DNA of 6,439 nucleotides from CAYSND01 sp964642235 (GTDB lineage Bacteria; Bacteroidota; Bacteroidia; Bacteroidales; UBA932). The translations under genes were made by a program, and so were the position numbers. The stretch is taken from positions 1 to 6,439 of the forward strand of contig CAZXOP010000110.1 of the NCBI GenBank assembly GCA_964642235.1. Reading direction: 5' to 3'. Shown in pieces: positions 6,269 through 6,439 of this stretch. The notes under the pieces were generated by a model. It was given only the letters and a program-made list of their open reading frames with translations. It made no database searches and was not told where the DNA came from. How positions within the stretch are numbered: the stretch's first letter is position 1; each line of letters starts with the position of its first letter.

Positions 6269-6439
6269 CTATAAATTAAAGCGTTCCAATGCTTTAAGGA
6301 AGTCTTCAACTTCCCCGTCATTTGCGAACTGGATGGTTATACTTCCACTTCCTTTTTCAGATCGTTTTAAGCTAATATTGTTGTTGAAATATTGTCCTAC
6401 TATCTCTAATAAACGATAATAGGTTTCAGGGAATTCTAT
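6269..6439 (-). CDS. parB: ParB chromosome-partitioning protein, C-terminal end only
   Basis: The frame enters from the right edge and gives 56 residues before TAG at 6271-6269. ParB binds parS sites near the origin, spreads as a CTP-dependent clamp and works with ParA in chromosome segregation. Only the C-terminal dimerisation part is visible. The residues YRLLEIVGQYFNNNISLKRS, then EKGSGSITIQFANDGEVEDF and a terminal LKALERFNL, follow the usual ParB ending: a helix, a basic LKR-EKG strand turn, an I.I.F strand, then a final helix. The context fits, because in Bacteroidales parB is commonly followed by a DUF5683 gene and a LysM transglycosylase gene, as here. The N-terminal CTP-binding and helix-turn-helix domains, and presumably parA, lie beyond the window. 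The fragment is short, so the call rests on motif plus gene order. Confidence 0.85.
   Translation of the reverse strand: MEFPETYYRLLEIVGQYFNNNISLKRSEKGSGSITIQFANDGEVEDFLKALERFNL

Noticed and set aside
6278..6295. AAAGC-N8-GCTTT symmetry near the parB stop, considered as a parS-like site or hairpin.
   Set aside because: The arms are only 5 bp, the sequence does not match the parS palindrome (TGTTCCACGTGGAACA type), and it codes for the ParB C-terminus.
1..6439. A defence island, toxin-antitoxin pair, CRISPR array, insertion sequence or other accessory system.
   Set aside because: Nearly all bases are covered by housekeeping or lineage-typical genes in expected order. No direct repeat arrays, terminal inverted repeats, transposase or nuclease motifs were seen.

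Overview
The window looks like chromosomal DNA from a member of the Bacteroidota, most likely the order Bacteroidales. Four things point there. The Hpt, PurE and short-LID Adk proteins read like Bacteroides-type homologues. The order parB, DUF5683 protein, LysM transglycosylase is typical of that group. The one clear promoter has the Bacteroidota form TTTG-N19-TAnnTTTG. Genes lack obvious Shine-Dalgarno sequences. I see no mobile element, CRISPR array, tRNA, rRNA or phage gene, and no gene-free stretch over 300 bases. The identifications come from reading motifs by eye, not from a database search.

Left part (1-1766), purine metabolism. On the minus strand hpt (purine salvage) is followed after 6 bases by adk (adenylate kinase), which runs off the left edge. 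purE (de novo IMP synthesis) faces away on the plus strand. The 69-base gap between hpt and purE holds a strong purE promoter, and a weaker candidate hpt promoter may overlap it back to back.

Middle (1782-3680). Fifteen bases after purE, and probably in the same transcript, is a 632-residue secreted protein. It has a ComEA-like helix-hairpin-helix region followed by what looks like an outer-membrane beta-barrel. Its function is unknown.

Right part (3664-6439, minus strand). A tight operon reads parB (only the C-terminal end is in the window), a DUF5683 membrane protein with an internally duplicated module, then an MltD-like lytic transglycosylase with LysM domains. Gaps are 12 and 4 bases. 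It links chromosome partitioning with cell-wall remodelling. The two operons converge and overlap tail to tail by 17 bp. The only good intrinsic terminator serves the minus operon and lies inside the 3' coding part of the helix-hairpin-helix gene.

Most of this is core-genome content, and I find no convincing new defence or mobile system. The items most worth a second look are the duplicated DUF5683 protein, the helix-hairpin-helix/barrel protein with eroded hairpins, the overlapping divergent promoters, the nested terminator, and an adk frame that runs past the usual end of the enzyme.
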